A model generated the notes under the pieces. The model made no database searches, had not been told where the DNA came from, and saw only the letters and a list, made by a program, of their open reading frames with translations. A stretch of 64,000 nt of DNA from Changchengzhania lutea (GTDB lineage: Bacteria > Bacteroidota > Bacteroidia > Flavobacteriales > Flavobacteriaceae): NCBI RefSeq assembly GCF_006974145.1, contig NZ_CP039456.1, forward strand, positions 2,262,001 through 2,326,000, read 5' to 3'. Positions 37,482-44,440 of this stretch are shown piece by piece. The stretch's first letter is position 1, and the number at the start of each line of letters is the position of its first letter. A program made the translations under genes and the position numbers.

Positions 37482-38817
37482 CAATAGCGTCCTAAACGTT
37501 TTAAAAAAATAAGAGGATAAAGTCAAGTATCTCAAATATTTTTGAGTTGCACAACAAAACCCATCCTCTTATGGTAAATGTAGCTCTATTTTCACAAATA
37601 ATTTCAAAATTAGACCGTTCTAAATTTAAAAAGCTAGTTAAATTTCATCAAACAGATAAGCACTAGAAAGGCTTTAATAGTTGGTCTCACTTGGTCACTA
37701 TGCTTTTTTGTCAATTTGCAAAGAGCCAGTCGCTCCGAGATATTAGCAATGGCTTACGTTCTGCAACTGGTAATCTCAATCATTTAGCCATGGGCAAGAC
37801 ACCGTCAAAATCTACGGTTGGCTATCAAAACCAAAACAGAAGTTGGGAGCTTTTTAGGGATTACTATTATGTTCTGCTAGAAAGTTTAGGACAGCAGGCT
37901 CATATGAAGCGTACAAAATTCAAGATAAGATCAAAAATATTCTTGCTGGACGCTACCACGATAAGTCTTTGTTTAAGCTTGTTCGATTGGGCAAAATACA
38001 AAACAAAAAAAGGTGCGGTAAAAATGCATACTCTACTTGACTACGATGGACATTTACCAGCGTACGTAAACATTACAGATGGCAAAACAGCGGACAACAA
38101 GGGCGCTTATGATGTTCCGCTCCTAAGAGGAAGCGTTATAGTTGCCGATAGGTTTTACAATGATTTTTCACTCTTGAATGCCTGGGACAGCAACGGTGTT
38201 TATTTTTTGGAAAGGCACAAGGATAACATTAAATTTAAAACCCTAAAAGAACTAGAACTGCCTGAAAAAAGGCATCAGCACGTCCTAAAAGATGAAATTA
38301 TCGAACTCACAGGTAACAAAACCAAGGACAAGTACCCTAGAAAACTGCATCGAGTTGCGCTATGGGACGATAAAAACCAACAAACCATTGAGGTCATTGC
38401 CAATCAAATGTCTTGGACAGCAAACACCATAACCGAACTGTACAAGGCTAGATGGGAAGTGGAAATTTTCTTTAGGGACATAAAACAGCAGTTGCACCTC
38501 AAATCTTTTATAGGCACAGGCCAAAACGCAGTAATGATACAAATCTGGACAGCACTTATAACGATATTGATTTTAAAAGCCCTAAAAACACAAGCAGAGC
38601 ACGCTTGGTATTTATCTAATCTGGTCGCGTTTATTGGGCTAAATCTTTTTGTTAAAGTAGGACTACACAGTTGGCTGGATAATCCATTTGCAAAAGAGCA
38701 ACCTCCTCCAAATAAAAATATACAAGGGGTTCTTTTTTGAAAATCTATAAAATAAAGTGGTTAAGCCAGTAAAATGGCTAAATTTATTGTGCCTAAATTT
38801 TATTTAGGACAGGATTG
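37482..38817 (+). mobile_element. IS4-family insertion sequence with 9-bp target duplication
   Basis: Ends are imperfect inverted repeats: the left end starts CAATAGCGTCCTAAA, and the right end read inward starts CAATCCTGTCCTAAA. ATTGTTAAT is duplicated directly outside (37473-37481 and 38818-38826). The 1336-bp element carries one transposase gene with an in-frame amber codon. A hairpin (AAGAGGAT/ATCCTCTT) precedes the transposase start. Confidence 0.88.
37571..38740 (+). pseudogene. IS4-family transposase with internal TAG codon
   Basis: Reading from ATG 37571 gives MVNVALFSQIISKLDRSK and ends at TAG (37664-37666). The same frame continues at once with KGFNSWSHLVTM and runs 350 more codons to 38740. 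The N-terminal piece is the DUF4372-type domain. The main part has the IS4 DDE features: LLDATTISLCLSLFDWAKYK, VIVADRFYNDF and the YKARWEVEIFFRDIKQ (Y-2-R-3-E-6-K) signature. A single base change would restore the codon. Unless translation restarts at 37691, the enzyme is dead. Confidence 0.85.
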
Positions 38818-38860
38818 ATTGTTAATAGAAGAATTGTCAATTTTAGAAATGTAAAGGTTA

Positions 38861-39102
38861 TTAATTATACTCATTTTTGCGATAATTGAAATAATGTTGT
38901 TCTATAAATTCAATTTTAGGAAAAAACTTATCAGGTAAATTTATTTTTTTATTGTTGAAATTTGAAAAACAAGTGTCTTTTCTTTCTTTTTCATATTCCA
39001 ATAGATATTTAGAAACTGAAATATTGTAATCTGTGTCAACACTAATTAACCCTTTGTCAAAAGCTTTATCGTGAAGATTGTTTAGACAAAGTCCGTTTTG
39101 TG
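38861..39102 (-). pseudogene. HNH-endonuclease C-terminal fragment
   Basis: On the minus strand the frame is open from about 39102 to TAA at 38861 (about 80 codons). It begins QNGLCLNNLHDKAFDKGLIS followed by VDTDYNISVSKYL, which is the characteristic C-terminal half of HNH_2-type nucleases. The rest of the gene is missing: at about 39100 the sequence switches to a TolC fragment on the other strand. The stop overlaps the ATG of the HpaII-like gene (ATG at 38874), so the two nucleases were once neighbours in one operon. Confidence 0.65.
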
Positions 39103-39468
39103 GATTCGTTCAGCGGAAGCACGATAACCCGGGTAAAAAATGCAAAAATCAATCTAGAAGCTCAAAACATTCAAAAAGAACAGTTTTTAGTTGCTTTGGA
39201 ACGGGATTTTAATAATGCTTGGGATGATTACCAGAATAAATTAAATATCTACAGGCTACAAGAAGATAATATTAAAACGTCCCAAAATAATTTTAATAGA
39301 ACAGAGGAAAAATTTAAACTTGGCCAACTAAATTCTATAGAATTTCGACAAGCCCAAATGAATCTTTTTAATGCTGAATTAACTAGAAACCAAGCAAAAT
39401 ATTCTGCAAAATTAGCAGAATTGCAATTACTTCAAATAAGCGGAGAAATTTTAAGTATTAATTTCTAA
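39100..39468 (+). pseudogene. C-terminal fragment of a TolC-family outer membrane efflux protein
   Basis: About 122 codons beginning DSFSGSTITRVKNAKINLEA, then long coiled-coil helix (DDYQNKLNIYRLQEDNIKTS, EEKFKLGQLNSIEFRQAQMN), the typical last third of TolC-like proteins. There is no signal peptide and no barrel strands, so the 5' part is gone. The junction with the HNH fragment at about 39100 is abrupt. It differs from the intact TolC gene at 50.2 kb, so it is not a recent copy of it. The 157 bp to the LRR gene show nothing notable. Confidence 0.8.
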
Positions 39469-39625
39469 TTTAAAAAATAAAGACCCTTATACCAAGATCT
39501 CTTTTTGCTCAAGTTGCATTTTATTTGATGTATTTGTTAAAATTTAATGCATTTCATCGATTAAAATAGTTTTTTATCTTATTTTAAAGTAGATTCGTGA
39601 GAGAATTAATCCCAAATCAATTCTA

Positions 39626-40450
39626 ATGAAAGCTTTAAAACTTACTATACTATCCCTATTTCTTACCGCTTACGCTTTTGCTGAAATTTCACCAATTGAG
39701 AAATCCGCATTAGTAGCACTATATAATGAAACCAATGGTGCCAATTGGACCGCTCAATGGAACCTTGAAGACGATGTCAGCACTTGGTACGGTGTCACTA
39801 TTGAAGATGATAAGGTAGTTGGAATTAATCTACAATTCAATAATCTAAACGGTATACTTCCAATGGCTATTGGTGATTTAACGAATTTACGTCATATGAA
39901 TTTGGGGTTTAATAAATTATCAGGAGTCTTACCAAAGACTTTGAGTAAATTAAAAAACCTGAGATCACTTGAGTTGTTTATGAATAGTTTTGAAGGCACT
40001 ATCCCTAATGAATTAGGCGAACTTGAAAATTTAGAATCATTAAAGTTATACAGTAATAAGCTATCAGGAACTATTCCGGAAACCTTAATGCAATTAACGA
40101 ATTTAAAGGAACTACTTTTAGGAAGTAATTTTTTAACAGGTACTATCCCTAATGATATTTATGCATTGTCAAACCTGCAAAAATTGAGTTTAATGGATAA
40201 TCAGTTAACTGGAGAAATTCCAGTGGAAATTGCACAACTTAATCAATTAGAAGAATTACTGTTGTCCACAAATCAACTTACAGGGGATTTACCTGCTGAG
40301 TTTATGAACTTAACAAACCTGAATACCTTTATGGTAAGTGATAATAACCTAAACGAAGAGTATATTAGCGTTTCAGGAAAGAATCCACCAAGTTTGATGC
40401 GTTTAGAAATGCAAAGTTCTACAGCAACAATGGATCTTGAAAAAGAATAA
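39626..40450 (+). CDS. exported leucine-rich-repeat protein (plant-type repeats)
   Basis: A 274-residue protein with a signal peptide (LKLTILSLFLTAYAFA). After a capping region (LVALYNETNGANWTAQWNL, WYGVTIEDDKVVGI) come about seven 24-residue repeats of plant type (LTGTIPNDIYALSNLQKLSL, DNQLTGEIPVEIAQLNQLEE), each with the xLTGxIPxx signature. Such proteins occur in many flavobacteria as secreted or surface binding proteins. There is no lipobox and no C-terminal sorting domain is visible. The partner is unknown. A terminator follows. Confidence 0.85.
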   Translation: MKALKLTILSLFLTAYAFAEISPIEKSALVALYNETNGANWTAQWNLEDDVSTWYGVTIEDDKVVGINLQFNNLNGILPMAIGDLTNLRHMNLGFNKLSGVLPKTLSKLKNLRSLELFMNSFEGTIPNELGELENLESLKLYSNKLSGTIPETLMQLTNLKELLLGSNFLTGTIPNDIYALSNLQKLSLMDNQLTGEIPVEIAQLNQLEELLLSTNQLTGDLPAEFMNLTNLNTFMVSDNNLNEEYISVSGKNPPSLMRLEMQSSTATMDLEKE

Positions 40451-40477
40451 GAATGGCCAATTCCTCATAAATTGATT

Positions 40478-40507
40478 AGACAGCCAGTAAGTGCTGTCTT
40501 TTTTTTA
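40478..40507 (+). terminator. Rho-independent terminator after the LRR gene
   Basis: AGACAGC and GCTGTCT flank an 8-base loop and are followed by eight or more T. Confidence 0.85.
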
Positions 40508-40517
40508 GTTTTGCATT

Positions 40518-40700
40518 ATGCTAGAACATCACTTTACATGTCCGCATTGTTGGCAAAACATCTCCATGTTATTAGACACAGCAGTAACTTCTCAAACTTA
40601 TATTGAAGATTGTGAGGTCTGTTGTAATCCTATTCAAATTTCTGTAAAATTTTCTTATTCCGAAATCATGGATTTTCAAGCAAATAGTATTGATCAGTAA
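40518..40700 (+). CDS. CPXCG-motif cysteine-rich protein
   Basis: A 60-residue protein with two Cys pairs: FTCPHCWQ near residue 8 and EDCEVCCNP near residue 33, fitting the small CPXCG family of putative zinc ribbon proteins. The function is unknown. The start codon lies 10 bp after the T-run of the LRR terminator. It precedes tRNA-fMet, with the tRNA's own promoter between them. Confidence 0.85.
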   Translation: MLEHHFTCPHCWQNISMLLDTAVTSQTYIEDCEVCCNPIQISVKFSYSEIMDFQANSIDQ

Positions 40701-40717
40701 TTTTTTTAAATTAATTC

Positions 40718-40747
40718 TTGTAGTATTTAAAAAGGGTTGTATATTTG
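40718..40747 (+). promoter_or_regulatory. promoter of tRNA-fMet
   Basis: TTG at 40718-40720 and TATATTTG at 40740-40747 with exactly 19 bp between, a perfect Bacteroidota consensus, 71 bp before the tRNA. Confidence 0.8.
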
Positions 40748-40818
40748 CAGTCCGAAATAATTTGATTGGTATTATGAGCCACAAGTTAAAAGCTAAGTAA
40801 GTTATTTCAATTATATAT

Positions 40819-40891
<73 letters not shown>

Positions 40892-40902
40892 CTAGTAAAA
40901 TC

Positions 40903-40935
40903 AAGCCTTCACAGAAATGTGAGGGCTTTTTTTAT
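40903..40935 (+). terminator. Rho-independent terminator after tRNA-fMet
   Basis: AAGCCTTCACA pairs with TGTGAGGGCTT (one G-T pair) around GAAA, followed by T-residues. Confidence 0.88.
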
Positions 40936-40941
40936 AACTTG

Positions 40942-40962
40942 GGTACAACATAGGTACAACAT
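40942..40962 (+). repeat. tandem direct repeat GGTACAACAT x2 downstream of tRNA-fMet
   Basis: Two exact copies of GGTACAACAT separated by one A, 50 bp beyond the tRNA. Short direct repeats at this place can be recombinase arm sites or a relic of an integrated element. No integrase gene is in the window. From here to 41157 I see no gene. Confidence 0.5.
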
Positions 40963-41157
40963 TTAAGTGTTTTAAGAGCAACATTCTTATTGATGCCTAT
41001 TGCCTCTTTTTATGTTTAAACCCTATGAATTCTTAGATGAAATAATAAATTTCAAGAAGTTGCAACTTCATTTCTTCGTTAGAGGGGTTTATTATCATAC
41101 AATATGACCGCAATTTGAACTCGTAAAATACTTCCATCAAAAGACTTCTAGTAACTA

Positions 41158-41255
41158 TTCATTAAAAGGTCTTGGACACAATGTCAAAGATTGCGATTTC
41201 CATCTTTGAAATAAAGTCCGCTTTAAATCCTACTTCTAGAGGATAATCCATTTTT
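41158..41255. repeat. dispersed degenerate repeat, copy A
   Basis: The core AAGGTCTTGGACACAATGTC, then AAAGATT-GATTTCCAT and CTTTGAAATAAAGTCCGCTTTA, recurs at 43505-43720 (copy B, with about 55 extra bases) and in part at 47533-47625 (copy C). All three lie in the accessory region. None keeps an open frame. The 130 bp after it up to the hxlR stop hold nothing I can name. Confidence 0.7.
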
Positions 41256-41385
41256 TAGCCTGTTAAGCACATTAACGCTTTTCAAAAAAAGCAACGCATC
41301 ATCTTTTAATTCGAAATGTTAAAAATAAAATGGCAACTTAAGGGAAAAGAATCGGTACTTTTCATAGAATTCGGGTAAGGCATAG

Positions 41386-41751
41386 TTATTCATTCATTAT
41401 TTTATTTCTATGTGTTAGACCCCAATCCCTCATTGTTTCAATTACTTTGTCTAATGACTTTCCATAATCGGTAAGGCTGTATTGAACAGTAACTGGCATA
41501 GTATTAAAGACATCTCTATTGACCAATCCATTTATTTCTAAATCCTTTAATTCTTTCGATAGCATTCTTGGAGTAATTCCTTCAATTTGTCGCTCTAACT
41601 CTTTAAACCTATGAATTTTAAAAGAGAGCGTTATAATTATTGGTAACTTCCATTTTCCACCAATTAATTCGATAACATCCCGAACAGGAAGAATAAATTT
41701 TTTGCATTCTGTTGGGGTATAAGCATTCGTTTTGTTTTTTACAGAGTTCAT
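41386..41751 (-). CDS. HxlR-family transcriptional regulator
   Basis: A 121-residue winged-helix protein: CKKFILPVRDVIELIGGKWK, LPIIITLSFKIHRFKELERQ, GITPRMLSKELKDLEINGLV and VQYSLTDYGKSLDKVIETM are clear HxlR signatures. Family members sense electrophiles or oxidants through an N-terminal Cys, present here near residue 17. It is divergent from the azoreductase-like gene with a 36-bp nested dyad between them, so it most likely controls that gene and itself. Confidence 0.94.
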   Translation of the reverse strand: MNSVKNKTNAYTPTECKKFILPVRDVIELIGGKWKLPIIITLSFKIHRFKELERQIEGITPRMLSKELKDLEINGLVNRDVFNTMPVTVQYSLTDYGKSLDKVIETMRDWGLTHRNKIMNE

Positions 41752-41775
41752 CTAAAAAGGCTTTGTTATATAACA

Positions 41776-41811
41776 ACTATACTAAAATATACTGGTATAC
41801 ATTAGTATAGT
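41776..41811. promoter_or_regulatory. 36-bp nested dyad, probable HxlR operator
   Basis: Outer arms ACTATACTAA and TTAGTATAGT (perfect 10-bp) share their centre with inner arms TATAC and GTATA (spacer TG). The dyad sits 24 bp before hxlR and 62 bp before the reductase gene. Confidence 0.75.
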
Positions 41812-41873
41812 GATATGCTTTGTATAGCAAATTTAATATAAATTTGACATTATAAATAAAAGTAGGGTAGAAA

Positions 41874-42488
41874 ATGAATAAAACATTAATTATAAGTTAT
41901 ACTCCAAGAGATAATTCAAACACTAAAAAAATGGTCGATTATTTTATAGAAAAGAATAAAAGAAAAACCCGAATAACGTTTCTTGATTTAACTGAAGAGA
42001 CTCCAGATTTATTGTTAAAAGAAAATTTAAATCTATATGTTAATCGAAACTTTGGAGGAATGGAACTAAATGATGAGCAACATAAAATATTATATAAGAA
42101 TGACAAAATGATGAATCAGTTATTGGCTACAGACTTTCTTGTTTTGGCAAGTCCTATGTATAATATGTCATTACCAGCAACAGTAAAAGCTTGGGTTGAC
42201 GCAGTGGTACAGGCTGGAAAAACCTTTGAGTCAACTGAACAAGGACCTAAAGGCTTATGTGAAAATAAACAAGCATTGGTACTTATGACCAGTGGAAGTG
42301 ATTTCGGAACAGAGCCATTGAAAAGTATGAATTTTGCAACACCTTTGTTAACTGCCTGTTTCGGTCTTATGGGAATTCCTACTGAAGCCATCAACGTATT
42401 TGGAATACAACAGTATCCTGATATAGCTGAAGAAATGTTAGAGACTTCAAAAAATGAAATTGAGTTATTAAGTAAAAAATGGTACTAA
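41874..42488 (+). CDS. FMN-dependent NADH-azoreductase / flavodoxin-fold quinone reductase
   Basis: A 204-residue flavodoxin-like protein: LIISYTPRDNSNTKKMVDYF, then TDFLVLASPMYNMSLPATVK with AWVDAVVQAGKTFE, which binds FMN in AzoR-type reductases, and MNFATPLLTACFGLMGIPTE. These enzymes reduce quinones and azo compounds with two electrons, protecting against electrophiles. Pairing with a divergent HxlR regulator is a common arrangement. The 3' end is complete and lies 20 bp from the IS5-family element. Confidence 0.92.
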   Translation: MNKTLIISYTPRDNSNTKKMVDYFIEKNKRKTRITFLDLTEETPDLLLKENLNLYVNRNFGGMELNDEQHKILYKNDKMMNQLLATDFLVLASPMYNMSLPATVKAWVDAVVQAGKTFESTEQGPKGLCENKQALVLMTSGSDFGTEPLKSMNFATPLLTACFGLMGIPTEAINVFGIQQYPDIAEEMLETSKNEIELLSKKWY

Positions 42489-43350
42489 TTATGCAACTAG
42501 CCATATTGAACTCATTTAAACTTTTTGTATTTCTTTTTTTTTTAAATTTTTTGAGAGCTATAACAATGAATGGCAGATAATTAAATCCTAACCAGCTAGC
42601 GACCGTTGTGTCAAACCTATTTAGCAGTGATCGGAAGCTATCCATCCAAGCATTGGTTCGTTCTATGGCATACCTTTGGCTGTATAGGTCTTGGTCGAAA
42701 TATTCGTCCCTTTCTGTATTTCCGTTACGTTTGTTAAAACATATATTGGCATTAATATCTTTATTGCTACAGGATTTTCTGAAATCTTTTGAATCAAATC
42801 CTGCATCAGCATTGAGAAATAGACCATCTACAGAAATTTTCGCTTGTTCTAGTGTTCCGGTAACCACTTCAAATTGCACTTCGATATCATAAAGATCATT
42901 GTGGTTGCCCGCTAAAGGTTCAGACATTGCGATGGGCAACCCTTGTCTGTCACTCAAATAGAGCGCATTGGTGGTCTTTCGCTTTTTCCTGCCTTGATAT
43001 TCCACCTGTTCGCCTCCTCTGATGGCTGGTGTATGGCTACCATCTAAATCCACACTAGAAAGGTCTAGCTTTGCTCTGTGCTTATCTAAGAAACCTATCC
43101 AACACGCCTTCCAGACTCCGTTGACACTCCATTTTCGGTAATGATAATATACGGATTCCCAACATAACGACTTTTCCTCAAAAAACACCCGCGTTGGTAA
43201 TTGGTGCCATTGAACACCTGTTTTCAGCTTGTAAAGAATGGCATTAACAATCTCAACCAAGGGGACCGTTGGTGGAAATCCTCGTTTTGGTAATGGTAGG
43301 TGTGGAATAATTTCCATTTCTATTGTATCTTTGTCTAGTACTGTGTACAT
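42391..43350 (-). CDS. IS5-family transposase, reading frame running out of the element
   Basis: From ATG 43350 (MYTVLDKDTIEMEIIPHLPL) the frame shows the IS5-type DDE domain: LDGSHTPAIRGGEQVEYQGR, LNADAGFDSKDFRK and RYAIERTNAWMDSFR (Y-R-E signature region). Near 42541 a run of ten A on the coding strand follows KKF. The frame as given passes through the left end and stops 117 bp outside, antisense to the azoreductase. A one-base slip in the A-run would give a stop (TAA at 42518-42516) inside the terminal repeat. So the true end is probably there. IS5 relatives often need a frameshift, but usually earlier in the gene. Confidence 0.8.
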   Translation of the reverse strand: MYTVLDKDTIEMEIIPHLPLPKRGFPPTVPLVEIVNAILYKLKTGVQWHQLPTRVFFEEKSLCWESVYYHYRKWSVNGVWKACWIGFLDKHRAKLDLSSVDLDGSHTPAIRGGEQVEYQGRKKRKTTNALYLSDRQGLPIAMSEPLAGNHNDLYDIEVQFEVVTGTLEQAKISVDGLFLNADAGFDSKDFRKSCSNKDINANICFNKRNGNTERDEYFDQDLYSQRYAIERTNAWMDSFRSLLNRFDTTVASWLGFNYLPFIVIALKKFKKKRNTKSLNEFNMASCIISTIFYLITQFHFLKSLTFLQLYQDTVVFQIR

Positions 43351-43436
43351 AAGGGGTTGCTTTTTAATATTTTTCGTATGGTAACGCAAATATCGGCAAC
43401 CCTTTTTAATTTGCTTTAAAAAGTTTAAATCACTTC
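42508..43436 (-). mobile_element. IS5-family insertion sequence
   Basis: Ends read inward as GAACTCATTTAAACTTTTT (left) and GAAGTGATTTAAACTTTTT (right), 17 of 19 identical. ATT flanks both ends (42505-42507 and 43437-43439), a possible 3-bp target duplication. The 929-bp size suits a small IS5-family element. The single transposase gene runs leftward. Confidence 0.7.
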
Positions 43437-43504
43437 ATTAACTCATAAATATATTTTTAACTTCAAGTACCTTTAGATTAATTCATCTTTGAAGTTATTT
43501 ATTA

Positions 43505-43720
43505 CATCCAATTTAGTCCATTTCCCTGCATTCCGCAGAAAAAGCTTCATTGCGGTAAATGCGCTTCATTGTGCAAGGTCTTGGACATAATATCAAAGAT
43601 TTCGATTTCCATTATACTAACCCTGCCAAAAAAAAAGGCATGGATACTTCATTCCCAATCTACATCTTTGAAATTAAGTCCGCTTTACTTCCTACGGAGA
43701 AGGAAAATCCATTTTCATAA
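43505..43720. repeat. dispersed degenerate repeat, copy B (longest copy)
   Basis: Contains ATTCCGCAGAAAAAGCTTCATT, then AAGGTCTTGGACATAATATC, GATTTCCAT and CTTTGAAATTAAGTCCGCTTTA, all shared in order with copies A or C. Read on the minus strand it resembles a decayed coding stretch with several stops. It fills the gap between the IS5-family element and the tlpA-like gene, where I see no gene. Confidence 0.7.
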
Positions 43721-43819
43721 TCCAGTCAGTACATACCTCTGTAGTCTAAGAAAAGCATCAATCCGAATATAAGCTTTGCAGTAAAATTTTTGTAAAAATT
43801 ACTCTAAATTCGGAGTGTA

Positions 43820-44431
43820 CTATTTCAGACTTCTTAAAAATTCCTTAAAATCTGCTGCACCATAGTCGGCCATACCATTATGTGTTAATGCTAAATTTCC
43901 ATCGGCATCTATGATATAGGTAGTGGGGATTGAGGAAGATTGGTACATCGTAGGAAGGTTACTTGCCGGGGCATAAATAGGAAGGCTGTACCCTTTGCGT
44001 TTAGAAAAAGCCTTGGCCTTTTCAAAATCTTGGTCAAGCGACAGCATTACAAAAGCAACTTCATCACCCATTTCTTCGTACAGCTTATCGATGCTTGGCA
44101 TTTCGGCAACACAAGGCGGGCACCACGTTGCCCAAAAATTCATAAATATTACCTTTCCTTTTAAGTCTTTCAACGATTTGGTATTGCCTTCAGTATCAAG
44201 CAACGTTAGGTTAAAATCTGCTTTGGTTATCATTGGCGCGTTATCTTTCTCAAGAGTATGGTTTCGCACTTGTGATATTTCTTCGATATCAGGATTCATC
44301 AGTCCGGTAGCTAAAACCCCGCGCTGCATAAAACCAATGACTTCAGTGTGCAATCCAGTGGCGTATAGTATGATGGCTACAACAGCAAAAATTCCGTTTT
44401 GTATCCAAGTTTTCTTTTGCTTCTTGTTCAT
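43820..44431 (-). CDS. TlpA-like periplasmic thioredoxin
   Basis: A 203-residue protein anchored by an N-terminal membrane segment (about residues 12-26). It has a thioredoxin fold with FMNFWATWCPPCVAEMPSID (CPPC at 104-107), then FVMLSLDQD, IYAPASNLPTMY and the cis-Pro segment SIPTTYIID. TlpA/ResA-type proteins reduce disulfides in periplasmic proteins. In Sox systems a similar thioredoxin (SoxW-type) serves the sulfur proteins. It is the last gene of a four-gene operon, 9 bp after the SoxB-like gene, so it may keep the Cys of the DsrE-like protein reduced. Confidence 0.93.
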   Translation of the reverse strand: MNKKQKKTWIQNGIFAVVAIILYATGLHTEVIGFMQRGVLATGLMNPDIEEISQVRNHTLEKDNAPMITKADFNLTLLDTEGNTKSLKDLKGKVIFMNFWATWCPPCVAEMPSIDKLYEEMGDEVAFVMLSLDQDFEKAKAFSKRKGYSLPIYAPASNLPTMYQSSSIPTTYIIDADGNLALTHNGMADYGAADFKEFLRSLK

Positions 44432-44440
44432 AATTTTTTC

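Larger units (their letters stand above)
36757..38874 (-). pseudogene. HpaII-like type II restriction endonuclease remnant, split by IS4-family element and frameshifted
   Basis: The C-terminal part (about 118 residues, HKFYEYRIVNFLVEAALGM, WSGKYDTVGGIIIIKPNAEM, LCYHL) resembles HpaII-type endonucleases, which cut CCGG. A second block upstream (VIDSDLPEIVAHIVKI) is from the same family. The gene is broken three ways. A 1-base shift near 37113 separates the two blocks. A 1336-bp insertion sequence with a 9-bp target duplication interrupts it at 37482-38817. The likely start (ATG at 38874) overlaps the stop of an HNH gene fragment. Removing the insertion and one duplication restores the frame through SSINNRGIN. 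The frame then totals about 265 codons; I expect about 350 for HpaII, so the N-terminus may also be lost. No methyltransferase gene is present. Confidence 0.8.
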
